In this document: positions 44,693 to 53,976 of the stretch, one piece after another
Position numbering within the stretch: position 1 is the first letter of the stretch
Layout: each line of letters opens with the position of its first letter
Source: Bacteroidota bacterium
GTDB lineage: Bacteria > Bacteroidota > Bacteroidia > Chitinophagales > BACL12
Direction: 5' to 3'
Assembly (NCBI GenBank): GCA_016706255.1
Contig: JADJJZ010000006.1
Coordinates: forward strand, 682,001 to 746,000
DNA: 64,000 bases
Made by a program: the position numbers and the translations under genes
Notes under the pieces: model-generated
Database searches by the model: none
Seen by the model: only the letters and a program-made list of their open reading frames with translations
Told to the model about the DNA's origin: nothing

Positions 44693-46285
44693 TTATTGTT
44701 TAATGAATTTAGTTACCTGCGTTGAACCATCTTCATTTATTACATTTATTAAATACATGCCGGCTTGTAATGATTCAATATTTATCCTGAATTCATTTTC
44801 ACCACCATTCAAATTACCGGAAAAAATCTGTTGTAAATTACGTCCACTGATATCGCTAATAATAATTGTTGCATGATTGTTTACATCACTTTCAAGCATT
44901 AAAACAATATTTTTTGTAGCGGGATTTGGATATACTGCTAAGTCATTTTTATGCAAAATATCATCTATACCTGTAGGTGCAATTACAACGGTGTCACAAT
45001 CAGTGTCTGTGCAAAATGCAGTAGTAATGGTTAAACAAATAACATAAGAGCCACCGGCGTCATAGTTATGTGCAGGTTCAAATTCCGTAGATGAACTGCC
45101 ATCTCCAAAATCCCAGAAATAACTTGCTGCAACACCACCATCTGCTGATAAATTGGTAGTAAATACCCCCCATGGTGTAATTCCAAATTCATAATTAAAT
45201 GCTGCATTACATTCAGTTGCAGTATCCCCTACGGTAACATTAATTATATTACAATACATACTTTCACATGAATCAGTAGTAGAAATACTTAAACAAACAG
45301 TGTAAGATCCTGATACGGCATAAACATGGTTTGGATTTTCGATTGTTGATGTAAATCCATCACCAAAACTCCAATGGTAAGTAAGAATATCTGCACCACC
45401 TGTTGTGCTTGTATTGGTAAATTCTACAAGCCCTCCTGTGATATCAGCAACATAATTTGCATTACAAAAACCTGAATCTATAATTACTTCACCAATGTTA
45501 ATCGTATTACAATATGTGCTGGAACAACTATCGGCAGTATAAATTGTTAAACAAACTACATAAATGCCATCATCATAAGAATGCGTCGGATTAACAGCGA
45601 ATGATGTTTCGCCATCACCAAATTCCCATACATAATCGGCAGGAAATCCGTCGGCATCTGATAGGTTAGTAAATTCAACCGTTCCATCAGATTCATCGAA
45701 AGTAAAAAATGCGCTACAACCGGTAGAATCGCCTCCACCAAAAATGGTGATGGTTTGACAATATTCACTTATGCATGAATCGGCTCCAAAAACGGTTAAA
45801 CATACATTGTAAGAACCCGGATCAAAAGTGTGGGATGGGTCATCAAGATAAGATGAACTGCCATCGCCAAAATCCCAAAAAGAAGACACATCTGCCGGAG
45901 TTGACAGGTTGTTAAAAGACAAGATTTCTCCGAAAGCATCGAAGGTAAACAAGGCATTGCAGTCGCCACCGGCAGCTCCAGTAATTTCTATAGAGTCGCA
46001 ATAGGTTGAAGTGCAACTATCTGCAGCATACACAGTAAAACAAACTAAAAAAGTTCCGTTTGTGGCATAAGTATGTTCAGGGTTTTCAGTGTAGGCATAA
46101 GCGCCATCGCCAAAACTCCAGAAATAACTTGGAGAAAGCCCGGTTGCGAAACCGTTGAAAGCCGCATCGGGCCCATCAGTCATATAGTTAAAATCTGCTG
46201 AACAGTCTTGTGCTGCCGCTTTATTGCCAAACGAAAATAACGTCAGCAGGGCAACAACAATTAAGGAGTAATACGTTTTTGTCAT
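44693..46285 (-). CDS. Secreted PKD-repeat protein with T9SS type A sorting domain
   Basis: 530 residues. Signal peptide MTKTYYSLIVVALLTLFSFG ... AAAQ, then five ~80-residue PKD domains, each with the YFWSFGDG or similar motif, a HxY turn and a Cys pair (CFTVYAADSCTSTYC pattern). A type A T9SS sorting domain (AVYPNPATKNIVLML ... GMYLINV) ends the chain. PKD arrays act as spacers or adhesive stalks on the surface; no enzymatic domain is present. It lies 90 bp downstream of a PorV paralogue on the same strand, so it may be a co-transcribed cargo of that export machinery. Confidence 0.87.
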   Translation of the reverse strand: MTKTYYSLIVVALLTLFSFGNKAAAQDCSADFNYMTDGPDAAFNGFATGLSPSYFWSFGDGAYAYTENPEHTYATNGTFLVCFTVYAADSCTSTYCDSIEITGAAGGDCNALFTFDAFGEILSFNNLSTPADVSSFWDFGDGSSSYLDDPSHTFDPGSYNVCLTVFGADSCISEYCQTITIFGGGDSTGCSAFFTFDESDGTVEFTNLSDADGFPADYVWEFGDGETSFAVNPTHSYDDGIYVVCLTIYTADSCSSTYCNTINIGEVIIDSGFCNANYVADITGGLVEFTNTSTTGGADILTYHWSFGDGFTSTIENPNHVYAVSGSYTVCLSISTTDSCESMYCNIINVTVGDTATECNAAFNYEFGITPWGVFTTNLSADGGVAASYFWDFGDGSSSTEFEPAHNYDAGGSYVICLTITTAFCTDTDCDTVVIAPTGIDDILHKNDLAVYPNPATKNIVLMLESDVNNHATIIISDISGRNLQQIFSGNLNGGENEFRINIESLQAGMYLINVINEDGSTQVTKFIKQ

Positions 46286-46374
46286 TTTTAGGTATTTGTA
46301 TAGGATTAGTAAATTCTAAACCTATACACGAAACTAAAAATGAAAAGGTTGGGTAATGATGATAAATATTTCTT

Positions 46375-47535
46375 TTAACTTTTATCAATCAAAATTTGAA
46401 GTGTCATGCTAAAAGTTTTATTCAAAACGGAATTTTGATTGCCAATAGGTGACTGGTAGCCCAGATCCAGCGCAAAGGATGAATATTGGATTCCGGCGCC
46501 TAAAGTAAAATATTGCCGGCCACCCTTTGAAGGGGCTTCATAAAAATATCCGACACGAGCGGCAAAAATTTCGTACATCAAATACTCCAGGCCTGCACGG
46601 TAATTAATTTCATCAATTTCTTCTGAAAAACCCTGTGGCGCATCTGAAAATGACGTTAACATGCCTTGCATAGCACTATATTCTCTGAAATCGAAAATGC
46701 CATTTGCGGGATCAATGTCAGCGGTATCAGGTGTTGGCACTAACAATTTATTTACCTCACCGGAAATACTGATTTGATGATTTTGTGCAATGTTATAGGA
46801 GTATCCCAAACCAATTCCCAAATTTGTCGGCAAATAATCTTTTGTAATAATATTGGTATACCACATTTTACCACCAATATTTTTTATTACTAAGCCTGCA
46901 TTTAATTCAGACTTTTCAGAGATTGAATTTGTATAAAATAAGGAAATATCACCGGCGATATCCTGAACAGGTTGGTTGTCGTTTGCGGTAAAACCGGGTA
47001 ATGTTGTTAAATTGGAATAAATATATTTTAACGTTAAACCTGCAGAAAAATTAGGCGATAATTTGCGGGCATATGCAGCGTCTACAGTCAGCTCATTTGG
47101 TCGGAATTCTGATATTACATTTCCTGTGGCAGAGGTAAAGGTGAGTGTTCCCAAACTAAAATAACGAGTGCCTAAACTTAAAGCCTGTTCATCATCAAGT
47201 TTAATAAATGTACTGATATCAGCAATATAGAAACCCTCAACCAACTCGCTTAACCAGGGTAAATAAGATATAGATAACCCAAACGGATTTTTTTCCGGAA
47301 TAAAGGCCAGTTTTGCGGCATTTAGAAATATAGACCCTGCGTCAGGTGAGGTGGCTAAACCGGAATTTCCCAAGGCTGCACTTCTTGCATCCGTTGGCAC
47401 AAGTAAAAATGGTACAGCCGTTTGAATAGTGTTAATATAATCGTCGGGTGAGGTTGTCGGTATTATTTGTGCATTGGTATTGGCTGAGAAAATAATAACC
47501 AGAATGAATACTGGAAATAGTTTAGATGGGTACAT
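46375..47535 (-). CDS. PorV-like T9SS outer-membrane protein (second paralogue)
   Basis: 386 residues with a signal peptide (MYPSKLFPVFILVIIFSANT) and a FadL-like beta barrel. The N-terminal region YINTIQTAVPFLLVPTDARS and the motif ALGNSGLATSPDAGSIFLNA match PorV (LptO), which shuttles cargo from the T9SS translocon to the PorU sortase. It is clearly paralogous to the next upstream gene: shared SPDA.SIF.NA, RYFSLGT.TFT, FRPNE, LKYIYSNL and GGRQ.FT segments. The gene carries no terminator of its own before the downstream PKD cargo gene. It may be a cargo-specific PorV variant. Confidence 0.85.
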   Translation of the reverse strand: MYPSKLFPVFILVIIFSANTNAQIIPTTSPDDYINTIQTAVPFLLVPTDARSAALGNSGLATSPDAGSIFLNAAKLAFIPEKNPFGLSISYLPWLSELVEGFYIADISTFIKLDDEQALSLGTRYFSLGTLTFTSATGNVISEFRPNELTVDAAYARKLSPNFSAGLTLKYIYSNLTTLPGFTANDNQPVQDIAGDISLFYTNSISEKSELNAGLVIKNIGGKMWYTNIITKDYLPTNLGIGLGYSYNIAQNHQISISGEVNKLLVPTPDTADIDPANGIFDFREYSAMQGMLTSFSDAPQGFSEEIDEINYRAGLEYLMYEIFAARVGYFYEAPSKGGRQYFTLGAGIQYSSFALDLGYQSPIGNQNSVLNKTFSMTLQILIDKS

Positions 47536-47586
47536 AAAATGTGTTTAATACTTAACGGAAATTTATGATAAAAATTTTTTCCGGGC

Positions 47587-47616
47587 AAAAAAAAAGACGA
47601 CCAATAGATCGTCTTT
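47587..47616 (-). terminator. Rho-independent terminator, minus strand
   Basis: 8-bp stem AAAGACGA / TCGTCTTT (47593-47600, 47609-47616) followed on the minus strand by a long T-run. It separates the two PorV-like genes. Confidence 0.85.
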
Positions 47617-47636
47617 CTTTTATAATAATTTAAAAT

Positions 47637-48851
47637 TTATCCGTCAGAGCCATCATCTGTTTTTGCACCACCTTCTGTGCCTAATGCATCAAGATTGAAT
47701 TGTAGTGTGAAACGTAATGTATTGTCTAATGGATTTTGATTATTGCTAGTTGGAACAAGATAAGAGAAATCTAATCCAAACACATTATATCGTAAACCTA
47801 AACCAACAGTGAAAAACTGGCGACCACCTTTTGTTGCGTGTTCATAAAAATAACCTGAACGCACAGCAAATTTTTCGTCATACCAATATTCTACACCCGC
47901 AGAATAAATAATTTCATGTAATTCTTCGCTGATACCATTTGGCGCATCACCGAATGAACTTAACATACCACTTACAACACCCTGTTCTTTAAAGTCAAGG
48001 ATACCATTTTGCGGATTTGAATCTGCGCTATCCGGTGTTGGAACTAATAATTTATTAAAATCTAAAGCGAAAGTCAATTTATTATAATCATCGAAATGGA
48101 TGCCATAAGCTGCACCAATACCGAGGTTGGTTGGGATAAAATCTTTTTCAATACTTGAAGTATAGGTTACTTTATTACCAACGTTAGAAATATTTAAACC
48201 GATACCAATTTCTGAATCTTTATCGCCTGTATCAAATGTATTGGTATAAAACATAGATAAATCGGCAGCAACACCACGGGCCGGTTTAATTTCCACACCA
48301 TTCACTACCTGACCTGTTGCCAGATTGGAATAAATATATTTTAAATCGAGACCTGCTGAAAGGTGATCGGCAAGTTTACGTGAGTAAGCAAAGTCGAAAG
48401 CAAATTCGTTAGGACGGAAATCCTGTAAAATATTACCTGATGCATCCGTAAAAGTGATTGTTCCTAATGAAAAATAACGTAATGAAGCACTTACAGCCTG
48501 TAATTCGTTTACTTTCCAGTATCCATTTAAATAGGCAAGGTAGATGTCATTTACAAGGTTTTTAAGCCATGGGGTGTAAGTAAGGGAAATACCCGTTGGA
48601 TGGGCATCATCCATAAAAACAATTTTCGAGGCATTCCAAAATATGGAGTTTGCATCGGGAGATATTGCAATTCCAACATCTGCCATACCGCCTGAACGCG
48701 CGTCAGGTGCAATGCGCAGGAAAGGAACTGCTGTAGTAACGGTGTTGAGGTATTCATCACCTGTGTTTCCAATGGAAAGCTGTGCTTTTGATGAGGTTGA
48801 AACTGCTACTACCGCAACAACCATCCATGTAAGTTTCATAAAATTCCGCAT
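47637..48851 (-). CDS. porV: T9SS outer-membrane protein PorV (LptO)
   Basis: 404 residues: signal peptide MRNFMKLTWMVVAVVAVSTS ... KAQ, then YLNTVTTAVPFLRIAPDARS and GGMADVGIAISPDANSIFWN, both conserved in PorV, and a C-terminal barrel ending before a short acidic tail. PorV forms the outer-membrane attachment complex with PorU, binding T9SS cargo sorting domains. Adjacency to porU is the usual Bacteroidota arrangement. TATTTTTG on the minus strand (48881-48888) is a -7-like box, and the gene has its own terminator, so it can be transcribed separately from porU. Confidence 0.93.
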   Translation of the reverse strand: MRNFMKLTWMVVAVVAVSTSSKAQLSIGNTGDEYLNTVTTAVPFLRIAPDARSGGMADVGIAISPDANSIFWNASKIVFMDDAHPTGISLTYTPWLKNLVNDIYLAYLNGYWKVNELQAVSASLRYFSLGTITFTDASGNILQDFRPNEFAFDFAYSRKLADHLSAGLDLKYIYSNLATGQVVNGVEIKPARGVAADLSMFYTNTFDTGDKDSEIGIGLNISNVGNKVTYTSSIEKDFIPTNLGIGAAYGIHFDDYNKLTFALDFNKLLVPTPDSADSNPQNGILDFKEQGVVSGMLSSFGDAPNGISEELHEIIYSAGVEYWYDEKFAVRSGYFYEHATKGGRQFFTVGLGLRYNVFGLDFSYLVPTSNNQNPLDNTLRFTLQFNLDALGTEGGAKTDDGSDG

Positions 48852-48914
48852 AATTATTTCTTCTAAAAGTCTAGGGTTTGCAAAAATAGTAATTATCCAT
48901 AACGTTTTGGCACA

Positions 48915-51900
48915 TCACTTTAGTATAACCAGTTTTTGAAATTCATTTGCCTTTGAATTATCGCTGGTTGAACGGACAGTAATCTTGTAAATATATACCC
49001 CTTTTCCGATATTATCACCATAATCATCCAAGCCGTCCCATTCAATATTATCAACACGGTATCCTTCGGTAGAAACCTGCTGTTGTATGGTTTTGATGCG
49101 TTTCCCGCTTACGGTAAAAATCTCTACTTTAACATCTAAAACATCGCCCGGCCGGTTATGTTCAAACCAGAAACTGGTGCTGGTAGTGAATGGGTTCGGA
49201 TAATTTAACACATGACTTAACGCCAAATCCGCCGTTGCAGCTACCACAAACTCGGTATAGCCATCCCCTGAGTTGTTATAAACATCCCATGCTTTCACTG
49301 TAACCGTATGTCTGCCCTCAGCCACATCTGCCAAAGGATAGGCTACCGAACCGCTTTGATATTTATCAAGATCAGACTCATAATATTCATTCAGTTTTAA
49401 GGTTGTTTGCTGGTCATCATCTAAAGTCGCCGTAATATCATGGCCAACCGCATTTCCCAAAGCATTTATTCCTGATGAATCAATCAGTTTTATCAGTAAA
49501 ACAGGATTTTCATCTGTAAGTCCACCAAAAACAAAAGTTTCATCGTTCATATAAACATCAACCAAAGGACCTGCAACATCGGTTGGCGCATTGTCTGCAG
49601 TTCCACCAATAATTACATTCGAATTATATCCATTCGCATCATCCAACCCATTATCGGCATAATAACTCAGTTTTCCTGCACCGTAACTATAGGAAATATC
49701 TTTTGGCACAATAAACGTAAACTGAAATTCACCATTCGTTACACTGGCTTTACCTTTATATAAGGCGTTTTTTTGTAATTCAAAACTAAATGGCTGACTA
49801 GGCCCGTATCCGCCAACACCACTAAATGTTGGGTCGTTTACAAGATTATTTATCGTGATTGGTTTATCATAAACAGCAGGATAAACGGTTCCATTAAATG
49901 ATGATAATTTAATTCCGCCTTCATCGGTTACTTCACCGGTAATTACAACTTTATCTAATGCCTTTAATGTATCGGTATAAATTGCTACATCAAATCCATT
50001 TACTGTTTTAGTGGTTACATTAAATTTCGGATAATTTAATACCAAAGCAGGATCACCTAATAAAATAAATTTTCGATTATTTGTTGCACCGGTTGTTACT
50101 GCATTTTTCCCTTTTTTTACTGCATCGCCCAATGCCGGATACTGCCCGTCAATTTTAATAAATAACTGTGTCAGTAAATTGCGATTTAAATCATAATTTC
50201 CTGAAGCATAAACCAGCCTAACGGTTGTTACCAAAGCAATTCCGCCTCCTGTAGGGTTCATAAGCACCAGTTCGCCTGCTGATCTTAAATCAGGATTATC
50301 GTAACGTGAAAATGAACATGTTGCAGTTATAAATAAAGGCAGTTTATCATAATTATCCCAGGTATTAATATCATCAACCGAAAGTACTCTTTCCTGTGCC
50401 CAGTTTTGTTCATTTCCATGACCTAAATAATTCATGATAAATGCACCGGAATATATTTTATTATTAATATTTGTTTCTACCTCAGGGTATCTTTCACCAC
50501 CTGCACCCGGAATTTGCTGATAAGAGTCAAAATAAATTTTATCAATATTGTAAACCGGGTAATCTTCATCAATCATTTTAGCCAATAAATCGGCATCTTT
50601 TACGTGTTGATTATAATCTTCATCATCCGCTAAAAAACATAATCCATTTCTCCAACTGCCTAAACTTTCTGTTGATTTATAATGTAAAATTTTATCTACC
50701 ATTTGTGTTGCTTCTTCAGCAGTTACAACAGGCAATCTGCCAATACCAATATCCAGTTTTTCGGCTGTGTCTTCAATATTATCTCCTTCGGTTGGGTCCA
50801 GAAAACCAAAAAAATCATCTGTGCCATATGAAACCCCGCGTGACAGCGATTCACCACTTTCGTAATTCGGAACTTTTAATGTATTCTTTTCATCGTCAAA
50901 AGCGAGGTAGCGAAAATCAAAAGATGCATCGCCAAACAATAATAAATAGCGTGGCATTAATTCAGTATCTCCACCTGCACGTTCATAAAACATGCGCATC
51001 ATATCGCGTATTGCAGATATATCCTGTGCACCAGATGAAAATTCATTGTAAATAGTATAAATATTTACTACCATGGTATCTAAACCCTGCGTATCGTGAT
51101 GGAATCCCGCTAATCTTCTCGCCTCACTTAAAAATGTAGGATGTGCAACAATTACATAATCCGGTTGGTAAGCGATATTATGTAAATTCTGATTGGCAAC
51201 TGTTTCTTCGAAAGTAATATCATTACCCGAAAAAACATCTCCCGATTTAAATGCAATAAACTGACGTAACGAATCTGATTTTGCAGTAAAAATTACATTA
51301 CTTCCTTCACTGGAAAAAATTTGATTTTTTACATTTATCTGATCAGTCACATCCCAAATAGTAACATCAGTTCCTGATGTTATAGAATATTTAGTAATAT
51401 TTCCCGGCGCAATAGTAGATTGATCTCTAAAATATAATTGTGCATTATCATACATTAATTTACCTCTGCCTAATAATTCAATATAATTCATCCAGGCAGT
51501 ATTAACTGATGAACCTGAAAATTCTACATGTATGGCTATGTTTTCTGATGATGATGAAAATGCTGTTTCAATTGCACTTTCATAAGCATACGTTTCATTA
51601 AATCCGGCAACTAATTCTGATATAACAATATTACTTGGCAACGGAACGCCATTGGCATCAAATTTTAAAATGGTAGAACCCGAAAGGCTTGCCCCGGCTG
51701 CGCTTGAGCGAATTGTTACGGGTGTAGTGGTAATTAAATTCGGCAACGTAAAATTATAAGTGCGGTCGGGATTATAAATATCTATTATTTCACTATACCA
51801 TTTTCTGCCTGAGTTTAGCAAATTAATTTTATCGTTATCGGTAAAAGCCAAAACATCATATTCGGTGGTGAGAATATTTTCTGTTCCATCAGATGTTTTA

Positions 51901-52832
51901 TTTTGAATAAATTTTCCAGAGCCCTGATCTGTTGTTATAAAATAATACGTTTGATCTGAATATATATTATTGGCGTGTGCATAACGGTTTGTTGTTTCAT
52001 TATAATACCAGCGATGCGGCGCCTGTCCGAAAAAATAAATATAGTCGCCATCATCAAAAAAACCATTTGCATTGGCATCAAATTTATAGATGGCATTTTC
52101 CTGTAAATCGTCGTAACGAAAACCTGCATTTGATTCAGGTAACATGCCACCACCATTTCCGAAAACACCAAATGTGCTGAACGAAATTGTTCCGGTAATG
52201 CCATTACTGTTTAACCAGTCGCGGTCAATTTTAAAAACACCTTCTTTTTTTACACTGATTTTATACCAGCTTCCTGCTGCTAAAACCGAACCTTCTGCAA
52301 ATTCATTTTCATCGGTTGTTTTATAATTATTGGCGCCGGATGTAGTGATTACTAATTTAAACTGCACTAATTTTTCAATATTTCCGGTGGTATTATTTAA
52401 ACGCAGCGGAACAAAATGTACATCAAGTAAAGGTTGTTTTTGTGCATATCCGATTTGATATTTTATTTCAACCTGATTGCTTAACTGCAAACGCATACCG
52501 GCAAGTTTTTTACTGTCGGCAATTTCAATGAGTTCGTAAACAGCATTTTCCAGTTTTACGGTTATGGCAGCAGTTCCGGTAACGGGAAAAGACTCACCGT
52601 ATTCCGGCAAAATAATATTGTTGATGAACTGATAGCCGGCGCCCTCAAACTGCAACGATTCGCCGTATTGCTGGTCAAGATTGGAAAACGGACGTAATTC
52701 GGCTGACCAATTGAGTGTTCGATCCACTGAAATTTGTTCACCAGCCAATACTGCATTAGCAAATAAACACGTTAACATTGCAGTCGAAACAAAAAATTTA
52801 GTTGATCTGCGAAACATTTTTATCGCTGTCAT
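48915..52832 (-). CDS. porU: T9SS sortase PorU (C25 gingipain-like)
   Basis: 1305 residues from ATG 52832 (MTAIKMFRRSTKFFVS, signal peptide ending near VLAG); the GTG at 52862 is less likely. The central peptidase C25 domain carries the catalytic His in NYLGHGNEQ (about H805) and Cys in ITATCSFSRYD (about C839). The C terminus ends in a FlgD-like/sorting-type domain (NYPNPFTTSTSFWFEHN). PorU removes cargo C-terminal signals and links the proteins to surface lipid/sugar anchors. Length and order (porU then porV on one strand, gldJ opposite) agree with known Bacteroidota synteny. Confidence 0.94.
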   Translation of the reverse strand: MTAIKMFRRSTKFFVSTAMLTCLFANAVLAGEQISVDRTLNWSAELRPFSNLDQQYGESLQFEGAGYQFINNIILPEYGESFPVTGTAAITVKLENAVYELIEIADSKKLAGMRLQLSNQVEIKYQIGYAQKQPLLDVHFVPLRLNNTTGNIEKLVQFKLVITTSGANNYKTTDENEFAEGSVLAAGSWYKISVKKEGVFKIDRDWLNSNGITGTISFSTFGVFGNGGGMLPESNAGFRYDDLQENAIYKFDANANGFFDDGDYIYFFGQAPHRWYYNETTNRYAHANNIYSDQTYYFITTDQGSGKFIQNKTSDGTENILTTEYDVLAFTDNDKINLLNSGRKWYSEIIDIYNPDRTYNFTLPNLITTTPVTIRSSAAGASLSGSTILKFDANGVPLPSNIVISELVAGFNETYAYESAIETAFSSSSENIAIHVEFSGSSVNTAWMNYIELLGRGKLMYDNAQLYFRDQSTIAPGNITKYSITSGTDVTIWDVTDQINVKNQIFSSEGSNVIFTAKSDSLRQFIAFKSGDVFSGNDITFEETVANQNLHNIAYQPDYVIVAHPTFLSEARRLAGFHHDTQGLDTMVVNIYTIYNEFSSGAQDISAIRDMMRMFYERAGGDTELMPRYLLLFGDASFDFRYLAFDDEKNTLKVPNYESGESLSRGVSYGTDDFFGFLDPTEGDNIEDTAEKLDIGIGRLPVVTAEEATQMVDKILHYKSTESLGSWRNGLCFLADDEDYNQHVKDADLLAKMIDEDYPVYNIDKIYFDSYQQIPGAGGERYPEVETNINNKIYSGAFIMNYLGHGNEQNWAQERVLSVDDINTWDNYDKLPLFITATCSFSRYDNPDLRSAGELVLMNPTGGGIALVTTVRLVYASGNYDLNRNLLTQLFIKIDGQYPALGDAVKKGKNAVTTGATNNRKFILLGDPALVLNYPKFNVTTKTVNGFDVAIYTDTLKALDKVVITGEVTDEGGIKLSSFNGTVYPAVYDKPITINNLVNDPTFSGVGGYGPSQPFSFELQKNALYKGKASVTNGEFQFTFIVPKDISYSYGAGKLSYYADNGLDDANGYNSNVIIGGTADNAPTDVAGPLVDVYMNDETFVFGGLTDENPVLLIKLIDSSGINALGNAVGHDITATLDDDQQTTLKLNEYYESDLDKYQSGSVAYPLADVAEGRHTVTVKAWDVYNNSGDGYTEFVVAATADLALSHVLNYPNPFTTSTSFWFEHNRPGDVLDVKVEIFTVSGKRIKTIQQQVSTEGYRVDNIEWDGLDDYGDNIGKGVYIYKITVRSTSDNSKANEFQKLVILK

Positions 52833-52855
52833 AGGTTTTTTAACTAAGGTTATAG

Positions 52856-53923
52856 GTGCCACTTAAACGCAAATATCATAAGAATATTGCCATTATTCCG
52901 TCATTTTCGGTTAATACCAACAATGTACGGTTAACCCTGTTTTTTTTCATTTTGTTCACTTTGAATTTTTCGGGTTTACATGCGCAGGATCTCCGATATG
53001 GGCATTGGCATGCAAGTGAAACCATGTTTAATCCGGCCTTTACCGGCTCGTCGGGGCAACCACGGGTAATATTGAATTTTCGTGACCAATGGCCGGATAT
53101 GCCACAGTCTTATGTTTCTTACCGTGCGGCTTTTGATGCTTATGTCGAGCCAATTCGAAGTGGTATCGGACTGTTTATAAATCAGGATAATCAGGGCGAT
53201 GGGGTGCTTCAATCCACCGAAATCGGCGCACAGTATATGTATCAGGCACGAATCGCCTACAGTTGGGCACTAAATTTCGGGATGCAGTTTTCTTATAATC
53301 AGATTCGCCTAAACTGGCAGGATTTGCAGTTTTTCGACCAAATCAACCTTTTATACGGTTTTAATGATGTTTTCGGCAATCCTAATCCGACAGCAGAGCT
53401 TACTCCCGGCAGTCTCACCCAGGGTTACACCGATTTAGGTGCCGGGGCAGTTTTATACAGCGATAAAATGTATGTAGGGCTGGGCGTTTCGCACCTCACA
53501 ACACCAAAAGTAAGTTTTTATAACAACGCGGCGAGTGTCATTCCGATGGGCTTTTCGGGTCAGGCAGGTGTGTTTTTTGGGGGTGGAAAGAAGGATGCGC
53601 TGGTAGTGAACCCTTACGCGCTGTTTTCTACACAAAAGGGTTTTAGTCAGCTGCAGACTGGCATTTACGTTAAAAAAAGTATCATTTTGGGCGGATTTGC
53701 GGTTAAACACAATACTTCGAACCTCAGCGACGTTATGTTCCTCGCAGGTTTGAGTAAAGGAATGCTCAAATTTGCCTACAGCTATGATGTGAGTGTGGGA
53801 CCACTTGCCGGACTATCCGGAGGGGCGCACGAAGTATCATTAATGTTGACTTTTAAGGACAATCCGGACAGGTCGAAAAAGAATAGTCAAAAAAGTATGC
53901 TTGATTGTCCTTCTGTGTTATGA
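52856..53923 (+). CDS. PorP/SprF-family T9SS membrane protein
   Basis: 355 residues. After a hydrophobic segment (VRLTLFFFILFTLNFSGLHA) comes the family opening QDLRYGHWHASETMFNPAFT followed by DQWPDMPQSYVSYRAAFDAY and GIGLFINQDNQGDGVLQSTE, both typical of PorP/SprF outer-membrane barrels that partner with T9SS and SprB-like adhesins. Only GTG 52856 is available as an in-frame start, giving a long 27-residue stretch before the hydrophobic core. It is divergent from porU with 23 bases between the assumed starts, so the promoters overlap. Confidence 0.9.
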   Translation: MPLKRKYHKNIAIIPSFSVNTNNVRLTLFFFILFTLNFSGLHAQDLRYGHWHASETMFNPAFTGSSGQPRVILNFRDQWPDMPQSYVSYRAAFDAYVEPIRSGIGLFINQDNQGDGVLQSTEIGAQYMYQARIAYSWALNFGMQFSYNQIRLNWQDLQFFDQINLLYGFNDVFGNPNPTAELTPGSLTQGYTDLGAGAVLYSDKMYVGLGVSHLTTPKVSFYNNAASVIPMGFSGQAGVFFGGGKKDALVVNPYALFSTQKGFSQLQTGIYVKKSIILGGFAVKHNTSNLSDVMFLAGLSKGMLKFAYSYDVSVGPLAGLSGGAHEVSLMLTFKDNPDRSKKNSQKSMLDCPSVL

Positions 53924-53941
53924 ATGTAAAAATAAGTTTTA

Positions 53942-53949
53942 TACATTTG
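53942..53949 (+). promoter_or_regulatory. -7-like promoter box upstream of gldJ
   Basis: TACATTTG, a perfect TAnnTTTG, 27 bases before the gldJ ATG. No convincing TTG lies at the usual distance upstream. Confidence 0.4.
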
Positions 53950-53976
53950 CGTTAACTCTGTAAAATAGATTAAAGT

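Noticed and set aside
44498..44725. 75-residue ORF in the gap between the mutase and PKD genes
   Set aside because: It spans the terminator hairpin and the antisense end of the PKD gene; composition is not protein-like.
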